This document shows, piece by piece, positions 16,457 to 24,389 of a stretch of 64,000 bases of DNA. The position numbers and the translations under genes are program-made. How positions within the stretch are numbered: position 1 is the stretch's first letter; every line of letters starts with the position of its first letter. This DNA comes from Allorhodopirellula heiligendammensis (GTDB lineage Bacteria; Planctomycetota; Planctomycetia; Pirellulales; Pirellulaceae): the NCBI RefSeq assembly GCF_007860105.1, contig NZ_SJPU01000001.1, forward strand, positions 1,718,118-1,782,117, given 5' to 3'. Under the pieces are notes generated by a model. That model worked only from the letters and a program-made list of their open reading frames with translations, searched no databases and was not told the origin of the DNA.

Positions 16457-16699
16457 TCAATCAACAGTTGGCAATTCATCAAGCGATGTAGTAAGTCCAA
16501 TACGCACCATCGTCCCGAGCATCACCGCTAGCCCGGCCCCGATCATTAGGACCGGAGGAGACCCCATGAGCATAGCCGACGCCACAGCGATCGGACTGCA
16601 TATTGCGGCGAGAACACCGGCAGTGGCAAGCAAACCACCCCACTGGATTCTGCGAGCACCGTTTTGGTTTCCAACCAACGTAATTCTGAGTGGTTTCAT
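16457..16699 (-). CDS. Small membrane protein, cassette gene (80 aa)
   Basis: MKPLRITLVGNQNGARRIQ followed by two hydrophobic segments (GGLLATAGVLAAICSPIAVA and PPVLMIGAGLAVMLGTMV). The methionine at 16699 is chosen because it leaves a short basic N-terminus before the first helix; an ORF extends upstream into the attC at 16741-16829. No family is recognised. It is a minus-strand cassette gene by position. Confidence 0.5.
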   Translation of the reverse strand: MKPLRITLVGNQNGARRIQWGGLLATAGVLAAICSPIAVASAMLMGSPPVLMIGAGLAVMLGTMVRIGLTTSLDELPTVD

Positions 16700-16740
16700 G
16701 GCGATTCCTTGCGAATCGGAATTAAGGAATGTTTTCGATC

Positions 16741-16829
16741 GAATAACGGTGGACATCCCGGGGCACGGAGAGTGAACTGTCCATTGCATAAAAAGCCGCG
16801 AGCCGTGTTCCCGTGCATGTCATTGCCCC
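16741..16829 (-). other. integron attC site
   Basis: Plus-strand view: ATAACGG box (16743), arm GACATCCCGGGGCACGGAGAG, AT-rich centre, opposite arm CCGTGTTCCCGTGCATGTC, then ATTGCCCC with a degenerate outer box. The left arm matches that of the site at 33492. It belongs to the 153-residue cassette gene, whose stop lies inside it. Confidence 0.7.
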
Positions 16830-17281
16830 TCGAAATTCGAAGTACCGGTGAACCGTGCGATCAGGTCTTCCGCATGTTCCACGCGGGTCATGGCGTCCGC
16901 AAATGTTGCAGTACCAGAGTCGCCAAAGTCCGGAACGTGCCTTGGAGTATCGGGGTGCGAGTAGAATATACCATGTCCCGTGGGTGAAAGCAGTGCAACG
17001 TAGTCATCACGCATCAAGCAGTGGATGCAGAACCAGAAGCCCGGGGCAAGAATCGGTAGCTGGAGATTGAGTGTGAAAACTACGCCAGACGATGACGCCG
17101 ACGGTCCGAGCCGTAGTTCGTAGGTTTCGTCGAAACCAGGAAAGCGAAGCGGTACCGTACCGGAAGAATCCACGATGCCGGAGTGAAACGGATCGAATGC
17201 GGGTAGTAGCCGACTAAGATGGAACGAAACGAATCGACCGTTGAGATACCGCTGTAGCGTTGCCGGTGGAACTGTGGCCAT
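16820..17281 (-). CDS. Hypothetical cassette protein (153 aa)
   Basis: Soluble, Phe/Pro-rich protein (RYLNGRFVSFHLSRLLPAF..., YELRLGPSASSSGVVFTLNLQ, FCIHCLMRDDYVALLSPTGHGIFYSHPDTPRHVPDFG). No signal peptide and no recognised family. It lies between attC sites 16741-16829 and 17312-17402 on the minus strand, so it forms a single-gene cassette. Confidence 0.6.
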   Translation of the reverse strand: MATVPPATLQRYLNGRFVSFHLSRLLPAFDPFHSGIVDSSGTVPLRFPGFDETYELRLGPSASSSGVVFTLNLQLPILAPGFWFCIHCLMRDDYVALLSPTGHGIFYSHPDTPRHVPDFGDSGTATFADAMTRVEHAEDLIARFTGTSNFEGQ

Positions 17282-17311
17282 CGTTAGCGATCACGCAGGA
17301 TGTTTTCTGTC

Positions 17312-17402
17312 GGGGAACGGCGGCGATCACCCAGTCGCGGCAAAAGGTTTTCAATTGTCAAAACGCCCGGCTCCGCGACTTGGGTGCATCGCTTGGTTCA
17401 CC
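17312..17402 (-). other. integron attC site
   Basis: Plus-strand view: GGGGAACGG box, arm GATCACCCAGTCGCGG, AT-rich centre (TTTTCAATTG), arm CTCCGCGACTTGGGTGCATCGC, outer box GGTTCACC. The arms pair imperfectly with unpaired bases, as required for attC folding. It follows the 17411 gene directly. Confidence 0.85.
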
Positions 17403-17410
17403 GCACTTGT

Positions 17411-17848
17411 CTACCCACATGCCATGTAATAGTCGAACGGCAAAATCAGGTATTGGTGTCCGCACCGCTCGCACTTCATGATCCCATCCTGAACGTTACC
17501 TTCGGTTTGTCCAACAGCCTTGGCGACGGCCGGAAAGCGAGCAGAGAACAAAAAGCTGGATTTTGCGAGGAAGTCGTGCAACCCAGGCGAATCGCGGATG
17601 ATTTGCTTCACTGCCTCGGGATCGTCGTGACCATCACCAATCCTCTTGGTTTTGGACACGATCAAACGGTTCTTAGTGCCTGGAAACCGACGCAGAATCT
17701 GGTCGATGGTTTTAAGGTGGCAAAGTTCGGTATACAGCTCGTGGTACGAGGTCGACTCGAGAAGGAACTGCTTCTGCTCGTCGTTTATTTGATCAAGGGC
17801 CTTAGTATCACCACATTCAGGACATACCGTCTGCACGGGAATCGGCAT
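17411..17848 (-). CDS. Hypothetical cassette protein with zinc-ribbon cysteines
   Basis: About 145 residues from the ATG at 17848 (an upstream ATG at 17878 is possible). An N-terminal CPECG and a C-terminal CERCG make a split four-cysteine zinc-ribbon-like set flanking a helical middle (SYHELYTELCHLKTIDQILRRFPG...). It is the first cassette after the attI-like region at 17884. No family name is assigned. Confidence 0.6.
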   Translation of the reverse strand: MPIPVQTVCPECGDTKALDQINDEQKQFLLESTSYHELYTELCHLKTIDQILRRFPGTKNRLIVSKTKRIGDGHDDPEAVKQIIRDSPGLHDFLAKSSFLFSARFPAVAKAVGQTEGNVQDGIMKCERCGHQYLILPFDYYMACG

Positions 17849-17883
17849 ACGGTCGACTGTAGGACAAAAGAGCGTCATTTTTT

Positions 17884-18060
17884 TGTCGGTGAACGAGGTA
17901 ATTATCGCCGGTTGGCGGGGACGTCACCCGGCGATAAGGAGCTCGTGGGCCGATTATCGCTGGTTGGACCTTCGGTTCCCTCGGTGACACGGGAAGTGTT
18001 ATCGCCGGTTCGAGGGAATATTATCGCTGGTTGGCGTCTGCTGAGTATGGGGGGTCTGGA
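17884..18060 (-). other. attI-like recombination region, second copy
   Basis: It contains four near-copies of ATTATCGCCGGTTGG (17901, 17953, 17998, 18020; two with CTGG) and one inverted CGGCGATAA (17929). The junction GAACGAGG at its left edge reads CCTCGTTCACC on the minus strand, the form of an attI with an inserted cassette. It is nearly identical to 35191-35345, followed like it by an integron-integrase 5' end. Confidence 0.75.
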
Positions 18061-18573
18061 TTCTTGGGTCAAGCAAAATCCTGTACCAATTTCGGCCGTA
18101 AGACTTGACCTGTTATGCGGACATGCGACGAATCAGCTCGGTAGTGCTGCGGCGATGCAGTACGGCGGAGAGGACGCCCCCAGTCCTTGGAACGCCCCTA
18201 GCTCGCATCAAAAATGGTCGTGGAAGAGGGCGGTGGTCGTCACTGGGAGGCTGCGGGTAGTTGGGACGGAATCTGCTCTGTACGATCGACTCGGCGAGTT
18301 CCGCGTTGCCGTGTCGTGGGAGTTCACACCAGGCGACGTGATTGAGTTTCTCCGCGACCACCTGCGTCGCAAGACGCCTGCTTGGAAGCATCTGAAGATC
18401 ATTCAGTCACTGATCTGTTATCGCCGTATACCCAGGCCGCTCCGTTTGATGACTTGAAGTTCATCCAGACGAAACTGGAAAGTCTCGCTCGTGGTGAGAG
18501 GGTCAAAGAAGAGGGACTGAGAGAATCAGGCGAGGTCACCGTTGACGAGATCCAAGACGTCACCGGTTTTATC
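18061..18573 (+). pseudogene. Integron integrase N-terminal fragment (second copy)
   Basis: Near-identical to the first part of the damaged integrase at 35457: from the ATG at 18155 it reads GGEDAPSPWNAPSSHQKW..., VVVTGRLRVVGTESALYDRLGEF and DVIEFLRDHLRRKTPAW. It then loses frame near 18425 (CYRR followed by a different frame carrying APFDDLKFIQTKLESL...). Similarity ends at about 18573 (GFIDPS). The whole catalytic part is absent. It is a decayed duplicate of the integron platform. Confidence 0.75.
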
Positions 18574-19086
18574 GATCCAAGTGACAAGATGCTGTGTCCC
18601 CAGGCTCTGGTGGACCATGAGGCATCGAGTTGACAAGACCGCGAGAACGCAAACGTCTGCAGGAGGGCGATCGATGAAGCGATGCGCCAATCACATCCGA
18701 AGGCGTCACAGGAGCGTGAATGTCGAGGAAAAAACCGACAATTATCAATCTGCAAAGCAGACGTGTGGCGATTCTTGGTGTCGTCATCCGTCGCACCGGA
18801 TTCGCAAACCGCACCACCGCCTGCATGTGGGCTGTCCGCGTGGAAGCAAAGCTTAAGGGGCGTTGGGTAAGCACCGGGCTTCCTGAACAAAGGACTCGAG
18901 CTTCGGCTAGGCATTCGCAATTCTGCCCGCGACGAACGAAGTAAATCGAATCCGAAAGTGACTTAACCGTCGCGTTTACGCGGAGTCAAATCCTCATTGG
19001 TTCGCCGTTGAGTATGTGTATGTGGAGTTTCGGCGATGAGCACAATTCTCGAGAGCGGTAACCAACGTCACCAGCGACTATTCAGC
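18574..19086. other. No confident gene; decayed sequence between integrase fragment and next cassette
   Basis: Several short frames overlap on both strands (for example a basic 74-residue plus-strand frame at 18720-18944), none with a convincing start site and family. A GTAACCAACGTCACC stretch at 19057-19072 resembles one attC arm, so a degenerate attC for the 19087 gene may lie at its right end. Confidence 0.4.
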
Positions 19087-19356
19087 TTACGGACTACCGT
19101 AACCGAACGGGAGTAGAGAACCAGCGCAGCAAATCCAACCGAGGTTTACGAACGCAATAGCCATACCAGCAGCGGCGAACAATCCATGTGGTGTGGGTGC
19201 TGCGAGCATATCGAAAAAGAGCCGGTAAATTCCCAAAAGTATAAGGCAACACATGACCCCAGCAAGAGATCGAAATATCGGTCCGACACCGTTTGGTTTC
19301 ATACGTGTGGGCTTCGGCTTGATTGAAAGGATCGAGGTCGGTTCGTATGGATTCAA
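19087..19356 (-). CDS. MNPY-type small membrane protein, cassette gene (89 aa)
   Basis: Opens MNPYEPTSILSIKPKPTRMKP, then two hydrophobic segments (SLAGVMCCLILLGIYRLFFDML and GLFAAAGMAIAFVNLGWICCAGSL). The N-terminal 'NPYxxP' box recurs in two other membrane cassette proteins here (22667 and 34049). Function is unknown. Confidence 0.65.
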   Translation of the reverse strand: MNPYEPTSILSIKPKPTRMKPNGVGPIFRSLAGVMCCLILLGIYRLFFDMLAAPTPHGLFAAAGMAIAFVNLGWICCAGSLLPFGYGSP

Positions 19357-19385
19357 AACAGGAAAGTCTTTCGCATCAAGCAGCT

Positions 19386-19474
19386 CGGATAACGGTAACG
19401 ATCATGTGGCGGCGATCGAGGAGTGAGTGTTCAAAACCCGGCGTTCTCGCCGCTCACGTGCATCGAATTGCTCC
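19386..19474 (-). other. integron attC site
   Basis: Plus-strand view: GGATAACGG box, arm ATCATGTGGCGGCGATCGAGGAG, centre with TTCAAAACCCGG, arm TTCTCGCCGCTCACGTGCATCG and a degenerate outer box (ATTGCTCC). It directly follows the S1-domain gene's stop. Confidence 0.75.
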
Positions 19475-19482
19475 CCATCTCG

Positions 19483-20124
19483 TCAGTTTGTTAGCGTGAC
19501 GGTAACAGCGCGGGCGTCTGGAAGGACACGCGTGATTTCCACACCACATGCATCGCCAGGTACGAGGGCAAGGTCAGACGCACATAACATCACGAATGCA
19601 CCAGGCACCAATTCAAGTAGATACCCCGAGGAGTTGTTGCATCTATCGGCAGACTGAACATGGCGGATGACCTTCGCAGTGTAGCGTCGGCCCTCTCGGA
19701 ATGCGTCGGTCGCCCATGGGTTAGCAAATATCTGACGAATTGAGGCAACAATCTTACCGGACTCGTCGTCGATGTGAAGGATCTTCACCGTGATAGAATC
19801 GCCAACGTTAGCAAACTGCTTGCACGAGCAGAACGAAGCCGTCCACGATAGTTCTGGAATCAGTACCAAGACTTGGGTGTGATCATCGTCCGCGCAAAAG
19901 ATTCCGTACGTCTGGACCGACGTCACGGTGACGTCCACAATTTGACCGACATGTGGCGTCAATTGCTTTCCTGAGTCGGGGAACGTCGAGCGTAACCGGG
20001 CGGCGACGTTACGTGTTGATTTCAAATTCCGCTGGATTCGCCGCTCCGGTTCACGCAATTGTTCAAGTAAGCCGCTATCGCGGCGGGGTGGTGAGGTTAA
20101 GTATTTCGGTCGTGATTGTAGCAT
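19483..20124 (-). CDS. S1-domain (RNA-binding-like) cassette protein
   Basis: 213 residues from the ATG at 20124. The central part (GQIVDVTVTSVQTYGIFC..., VLIPELSW, VGDSITVKILHIDDESGKIVASIRQI) has the five-strand pattern of an S1/OB fold. A second, weaker repeat follows (REGRRYTAKVIR..., VMLCASDLALVPGDACGVEIT). It may bind RNA or a ribosome, but the usual strand-3 aromatic residues are only partly kept. Single-gene cassette with its own attC. Confidence 0.7.
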   Translation of the reverse strand: MLQSRPKYLTSPPRRDSGLLEQLREPERRIQRNLKSTRNVAARLRSTFPDSGKQLTPHVGQIVDVTVTSVQTYGIFCADDDHTQVLVLIPELSWTASFCSCKQFANVGDSITVKILHIDDESGKIVASIRQIFANPWATDAFREGRRYTAKVIRHVQSADRCNNSSGYLLELVPGAFVMLCASDLALVPGDACGVEITRVLPDARAVTVTLTN

Positions 20125-20187
20125 GATCACATGGCGCAGGCATGTTTCCTTGGTTGTTTCTTTTTCTCTCACCAAGGAGACCTTTTG

Positions 20188-20753
20188 ATGGTCCACTACG
20201 ATCACCCTCCCAAATCCTCGCGTTACTTCGACGGCTCACTCTATCAGACGATGAGCGAAGACCTGCAACTGGCTGGCTTCAGCAAACGAACCCTACACGG
20301 ATACCTGCGAGCCGTCAGGCAACTCGCTGATTGGGCGCGAACTCAGCCCGATCGGATTACCGAGCGGCAACTCCGACACTACTTTCTCTACCTCAAAAAC
20401 GAAAAATGCTTCGCCTACGGATCTATCCGCGTCGCATTCTCCGGCATCAAGTTCTTTTACACTCGAACTTGCAAGCGTGACCGGGAAACTCTCGCCACCA
20501 TGAAGCTACAGCAGGCCAAGACCCTCCCTGAAGTTCTCACTATTGATCAGGTCCACGCCATCATCGACGCGTGTCGTGTCGAATGTATTGCCTTGTTCTA
20601 CTGGACCACCTACTCGATGGGCCTCCGACTCGACGAGACCAGGAACCTGCAGGTCGGTGATGTTGATGGCAAACGCATGATGGTTCACATTCACCGTGGC
20701 AAGGGAGCCAAAGATCGGTACGTACCGCTGCCAGCGGAAACACTGAAGTGGTT
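20188..20753 (+). pseudogene. Tyrosine recombinase of the IS91-like element, 3' deleted
   Basis: ATG at 20188 with AAGGAG upstream. SAM-like N-terminal domain (MSEDLQLAGFSKRTLHGYLRAVRQLADW, FLYLKNEKCFAYGSIRVAFSGIKFFY), then the catalytic-domain start with YSMGLRLDETRNLQVGDVD (first catalytic Arg) and HIHRGKGAKDRYVPLP (catalytic Lys region). It breaks at PAETL, before HxxR and the nucleophilic tyrosine, so it is inactive. Confidence 0.82.
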
Positions 20754-21590
20754 ACTTTCACGGTGCCCCGGGAGATTGGCTCGGTGCTGCGCGTCCATCA
20801 ACGCGAAGGCTACCGAAGTCTGTTCGATGCCAGCAGCCAGAGCATCCGAGATGTTGGTGCGGCAACCAAGAGCTTGAAAGGATGTCAGCTCGGCTTTTTC
20901 GGGGTGCTGCATACTTGGGGGCGTGACCCAGCGGTCTATCATCCTCACGTTCACTATATCGTTCCCGGCGGCGGAGTGAAGTTAGATACTGACGGACAGC
21001 CTGAGGCTTGGCAGAGCACACCGAAGAATTTTCTATTTCATCATGGCACGCTGGTGCAAGTCTACAAGGCGAAGCTTGCCGATGAACTGCGAGCTTGCGA
21101 GTTGTACGACCGCGTCCCGGTGTCGGCTTGGGACAAGAATTTGTCGTCGACATTCAAGCCGTCGGCCATGGCCTTGCCACGTTAATATAGTTGGCCCCCT
21201 ACGTGCATCGCATTGCACTCAGTGACAAGCGAATCGTGAAAGTAGACGACTTATCGATGACTTATCGATGACTTACACGGTGCGTCCATCGAAGTCCACG
21301 TCGACAGTGACGCGGACTGTCAAGGGATAAGCATTCGTAGAAGGCTTCGCCCAGCACGTGCTTCCCGCTGGCATTCAAAAGATCCGGCAATACGGTTGGA
21401 TGAGTTCAGGCTCGAAGGTCAAGCTCGACGAAGTCCGTTGGCTGGTGTGGCTATTTTTGGGATGGACGTTCTGGCTGGCTAGTGGACATGCGCCGCAGGA
21501 GAAACCGCTTTCCGCGCCCCTGCGCTGCTCAGACTGCGGTGGCGAGTTGCGTGTGGTCGAAGTGACTTACGATCCAATCGTGTGTAGTAA
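20754..21590 (+). pseudogene. IS91-family Y2/HUH transposase remnant, copy A
   Basis: Starts mid-gene (VPREIGSVLRVHQREGYRSLF). The HUH box HPHVHYIVPGGG is at about 20940, followed by FHHGTLVQVYKAKL. A one-base deletion near 21131 shifts the frame and a TAG falls at about 21188. The end (HVLPAGIQKIRQYGWMSS and CSDCGG) is readable in another frame. The N-terminal zinc-binding domain is missing. Confidence 0.82.
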
Positions 21591-21727
21591 TGAGCGAGCA
21601 CTTGGATACTTCGACAGCGGATGATGTCAGGCAATACCACCAAGCGAATCGATTCAATCCGAACGTCATCGGGAATGCGTCCGCTCGAGTTCTGCGCCGA
21701 CTTCAATCAAGTCCCAACAAATCCAGC

Positions 21728-21956
21728 TTTCGACGTTCTGTTGGACACGAAAACTGCCATCGTCACGCACTCGCCACGAGCTATCGAGGCGGGCCAACAT
21801 TATCGCTTCGCTCAACTCACCGCGGTCATGAATAAAACGTCGAAGCAAATCCCATACGTTTGACCAAGACACCGCCGATCATCAACCGGCCTTCTTGAAC
21901 AAAGCCCTTGAACATCGGCTCGTACCTCGCGATGTCAAAGGCTTACTGGTTATCCG
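21728..21956. repeat. 229-bp direct repeat, copy 2 (first copy 16183-16411)
   Basis: Same length and nearly the same sequence as 16183-16411. It ends in GGTTATCCG just before the stop of the minus-strand gene at 21965, as the first copy ends shortly before the 16457 gene. Confidence 0.7.
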
Positions 21957-21964
21957 CCGAATAG

Positions 21965-22483
21965 CTATTCGACACAAAGCACCGGGTAGTTATCAAAGGT
22001 GATGTGATCCGGGGACCGGCGATCTCCGAAGTATATTTCCAGTCGGCCAATCAGTCGATAGTCCTTCCACTTTGGGTTGCGGACATAGAACCGGAGATTT
22101 AGGTTCCCGTCGCCAGGCATTTCGGTATCGTGCAAAAGTTTCCGAAACGTTCGAGTTGCGGGGTCGTAGTCGGATTGCTCGAACCAGATGGTTTTCAGTT
22201 CGATCGCACCGATGAGTTGTTCGTGTGGTAGCTTGTCTTGATATGTGAATCGCACCTCAGTCACTCGCCTAGCCGTCGGCGCAGGGTTAGTGGTTTCGAT
22301 ATCCCATGAGCTTGCCTCGTAGTTCGGTACGGCCTCGAACATTGGTGGCGATGAACGCTGTATCGTGAAGAATATGATGGATGCGATTACAGCTGCAGGA
22401 ATCCCCAGGACTAGGATGGCGAACGAGACACCACCCCCGAAGAGGGCGATCAGCCAATTGTCACGGTTACTGGTCAAGGGCAA
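21965..22483 (-). CDS. Membrane-anchored hypothetical cassette protein (172 aa)
   Basis: A short polar start (MPLTSNRDNW) is followed by one long hydrophobic helix (LIALFGGGVSFAILVLGIPAAVIASIIFF) and an extracytoplasmic domain rich in beta strands (VTEVRFTYQDKLPHEQLIGAIEL..., GNLNLRFYVRNPKWKDYRLIGRLEIYFG). No family recognised. Minus-strand cassette gene. Confidence 0.6.
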   Translation of the reverse strand: MPLTSNRDNWLIALFGGGVSFAILVLGIPAAVIASIIFFTIQRSSPPMFEAVPNYEASSWDIETTNPAPTARRVTEVRFTYQDKLPHEQLIGAIELKTIWFEQSDYDPATRTFRKLLHDTEMPGDGNLNLRFYVRNPKWKDYRLIGRLEIYFGDRRSPDHITFDNYPVLCVE

Positions 22484-22504
22484 AGTCGCGTAAGGATTTC
22501 AGTG

Positions 22505-22596
22505 GGATAACGTTGGAATTCACGCGGTGGCGGGAGTTGATCGTCCACTTCGACAAGCACGCCACCGCCACTCGCGTGCAATTCTCTGGTTATCGC
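22505..22596 (-). other. integron attC site
   Basis: Plus-strand view: GGATAACG box, arm AATTCACGCGGTGGCGGGAG, centre, arm CACCGCCACTCGCGTGCAATTC, outer box GGTTATCGC. A clean imperfect palindrome, serving the two-gene cassette at 22667-23188. Confidence 0.85.
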
Positions 22597-22666
22597 AATC
22601 ATACACGATTCGCCGCGTCTTTGTGGGATGCCTCTGTTGCAGCTGACATGACTTACAAAGCAATGC

Positions 22667-22996
22667 TCAAGGCGCTGGAATTACGTAGGACGGATCTAAG
22701 TAGGCCGCGAGATAAAGCGTCTGAAGATACGCCGCACCAAGCAGACCAATCACGACAGCCCACGAAGCCGAGCGGCGCGGAGAACGAAAACAAGCGACGA
22801 CACCGATGACGACACCGGGAATGCAAAGCGACGCAAACCAGAACACAAATGCGAATAAATATGGAGGTACGAAGCCCGCCATCGCAACACCACTGATCCC
22901 GGCTAGAGAGAACAAGAAACCGATACGTCCGGCAGTATTTCGCTCGATGCGCGACGACGCACAAAGCGTTGATGGCGACTCGTATGGATTGCCCAT
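22667..22996 (-). CDS. MNPY-type membrane protein, cassette gene (109 aa)
   Basis: MGNPYESPSTLC followed by three hydrophobic segments (about residues 22-42, 44-66, 75-97). GAGGAG sits 11-12 bases upstream and overlaps the end of the preceding 61-residue gene, so the two are probably co-translated. Shares the N-terminal NPYxxP box with 19087 and 34049. Confidence 0.7.
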   Translation of the reverse strand: MGNPYESPSTLCASSRIERNTAGRIGFLFSLAGISGVAMAGFVPPYLFAFVFWFASLCIPGVVIGVVACFRSPRRSASWAVVIGLLGAAYLQTLYLAAYLDPSYVIPAP

Positions 22997-23002
22997 GAAG
23001 GC

Positions 23003-23188
23003 TTAACTCTCCTCGCGGCTTACATGGATCCAGTCCGTCCGCATGTGCGTGCAGCGCCGACTGAACACCCACAGCATCCGTTTGCGATAACGGTACCGAT
23101 CAGCCGGCGGCGACGGTTGATCATCGACTTCAAAACGCCCGACTTCGCCGCTCGGGGTGAGTAGATCGAAGTCTTTCGAGGTTAGCAT
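23003..23188 (-). CDS. Small hypothetical cassette protein (61 aa)
   Basis: MLTSKDFDLLTPSGEVGRFEVDDQPSPP..., basic towards the end. A good GGAGGAAA ribosome binding site lies 8-10 bases upstream and its end carries the ribosome binding site of the next gene, which supports it being real. No family recognised. Confidence 0.5.
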   Translation of the reverse strand: MLTSKDFDLLTPSGEVGRFEVDDQPSPPADRYRYRKRMLWVFSRRCTHMRTDWIHVSREES

Positions 23189-23277
23189 AGTGTTGATTTC
23201 CTCCGTTTCCTAGCGGTTTCCCGCGCATGGTGCCCTATCAGCCTATCCATTCTCAATTGAAAATTCGACCCCTCCCA

Positions 23278-23310
23278 GAACCGGACTTGCGCCGTTAACG
23301 CATCCGGCTC
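23278..23310 (-). ncRNA. Group II intron domain V (relic 2)
   Basis: Minus strand reads GAGCCGGATGCG...CGCAAGTCCGGTTC, the conserved 33-34-base domain V hairpin. It lies just downstream of the reverse-transcriptase fragment at 23339-23909, so a domain VI and the intron 3' end should lie at about 23260-23277. Confidence 0.75.
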
Positions 23311-23338
23311 CCAGCCATCACCTGTCACCATTAACATG

Positions 23339-23909
23339 TCAGTTGCTCCGCGTCATTGCAATCAAATCCGTTATCTTTCCAGGCGTCGCAAGCGGGTGAC
23401 GCTTGCAGTACGTTCGGAATTCATCCCAGCTCACATAAGTGCGCTGGCTGCGACGGTTCAACCAACGACGAGCAAGCCATTTGACTTGCTCCAAGAACAC
23501 CATCAACTCCGGCCAATTGTCATTGATCGAGTAGTATTGATAGTGCCCTCGTATTTTCGCGTTGAGCTTCTTCCAGACTTCGCGTTGCCGCTCAATGAGT
23601 ACCGAGTGAAACCACTCTTTCATATCTTGCAGCTTCTGTCGCAGTTTCTTCCTCGCAGTTCGCCTTGTCAGTTTAAATTTGCCTGCGCGGCTGACGCCGC
23701 AGTAATGAGTGAAACCGAGGAAGTCAAAAGTGCTTGGACGCCCTTCGCCATGACGGGCGGAATCCCGCGCAGCGAAACGTCCAAAACGAAGCAACTTCGT
23801 CTTCTCCTCTGCAACCTCCAACGAAAACCGGCCCAGCCTTTTCGACAATACCGTTTGGAATGCCCGTGCATCGGATTCGTATTGAAAACAGCAAATGAAA
23901 TCATCCGCA
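23339..23909 (-). pseudogene. Group II intron reverse transcriptase, 5'-truncated
   Basis: The fragment begins at the active-site box YADDFICCF (about 23908) and continues TKLLRFGRFAARDSARHGEGRPSTFDFLGFTHYCG (maturase-linked region), then ARRWLNRRSQRTY to the normal end. Everything before the YADD box is missing and is replaced by the attC-like sequence 23909-23979. The relic is inserted in or next to an attC, the known target class of some group IIC introns. Confidence 0.85.
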
Positions 23910-23979
23910 TACCCAGACGGGAGTCTCACCCGCTCGTCTTCAAACTATTTCCAGTCCGTACTTGCATCCGATGGTTCGC
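23909..23979 (-). repeat. attC-like half site shared with 2598-2668
   Basis: Plus-strand right end GCATCCGATGGTTCGCC is a normal attC arm and outer box for the 24003 gene. The rest matches 2598-2668 rather than a second attC arm, and it then joins the intron fragment. Confidence 0.6.
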
Positions 23980-24002
23980 CGTATCGTGAATCGCCGTCTG
24001 GG

Positions 24003-24245
24003 TCATCGATCCGCGATTCCCATCTCGCGGTCATTGGCAGCTCTACCGATCAACCGACGAGTGAGTAGTGAGGCAGCTAGGACAGGAAGCCCAAAGATGG
24101 CGGCACCCGCTGCAGCATTGAAGAAAGCGATGCCGAAAAGCGATCCTGCGAGTGTCGGCACAATAATCCACAGTAGTACGTTTCGCTCCTTGTGGCGTCG
24201 CCTCGGGCGGTTGGAGCTCTGTTCATCATCGTGTGAAGATTGCAT
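24003..24245 (-). CDS. Small membrane protein, cassette gene (80 aa)
   Basis: MQSSHDDEQSSNRPRRRHKER, a basic cytoplasmic start, then two hydrophobic segments (NVLLWIIVPTLAGSLFGIAFF and GAAIFGLPVLAASLLTRRLIG). The ATG at 24245 is preferred over an upstream ATG at 24317, which lies in the neighbouring attC. No family recognised. Confidence 0.55.
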   Translation of the reverse strand: MQSSHDDEQSSNRPRRRHKERNVLLWIIVPTLAGSLFGIAFFNAAAGAAIFGLPVLAASLLTRRLIGRAANDREMGIADR

Positions 24246-24298
24246 TTGATGCCTCAGCAACGAGTGATAGTGAATAAAAACAAATCTTGACTGCAGTC

Positions 24299-24388
24299 GG
24301 GGAACGGCAGCCGTCACCGAGGACGGCCAATGTGTTTTCCATTTTCAATTGCGTTACGCCGTCCTTCGCGTGCACGGCATGGTTCTGC
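24299..24388 (-). other. integron attC site
   Basis: Plus-strand view: GGGGAACGG box, arm CAGCCGTCACCGAGGACGG, AT-rich centre (TTCCATTTTCAATTG), arm CCGTCCTTCGCGTGCACGGCATG, outer box GTTCTGCC. Among the best-paired sites in the window. Belongs to the hydrolase gene at 24390. Confidence 0.88.
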
Positions 24389-24389
24389 C

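Larger units (their letters stand above)
20188..21624 (+). mobile_element. IS91-like element with linked tyrosine recombinase, copy A
   Basis: Contains a 5' part of a tyrosine-recombinase gene directly joined to the middle and end of a Y2/HUH transposase gene. About 1.14 kb (20208-21346) is almost identical to 30916-32043, including the same internal junction. Both copies therefore derive from one already deleted element. Copy A keeps the transposase 3' end (to about 21590). Confidence 0.8.
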
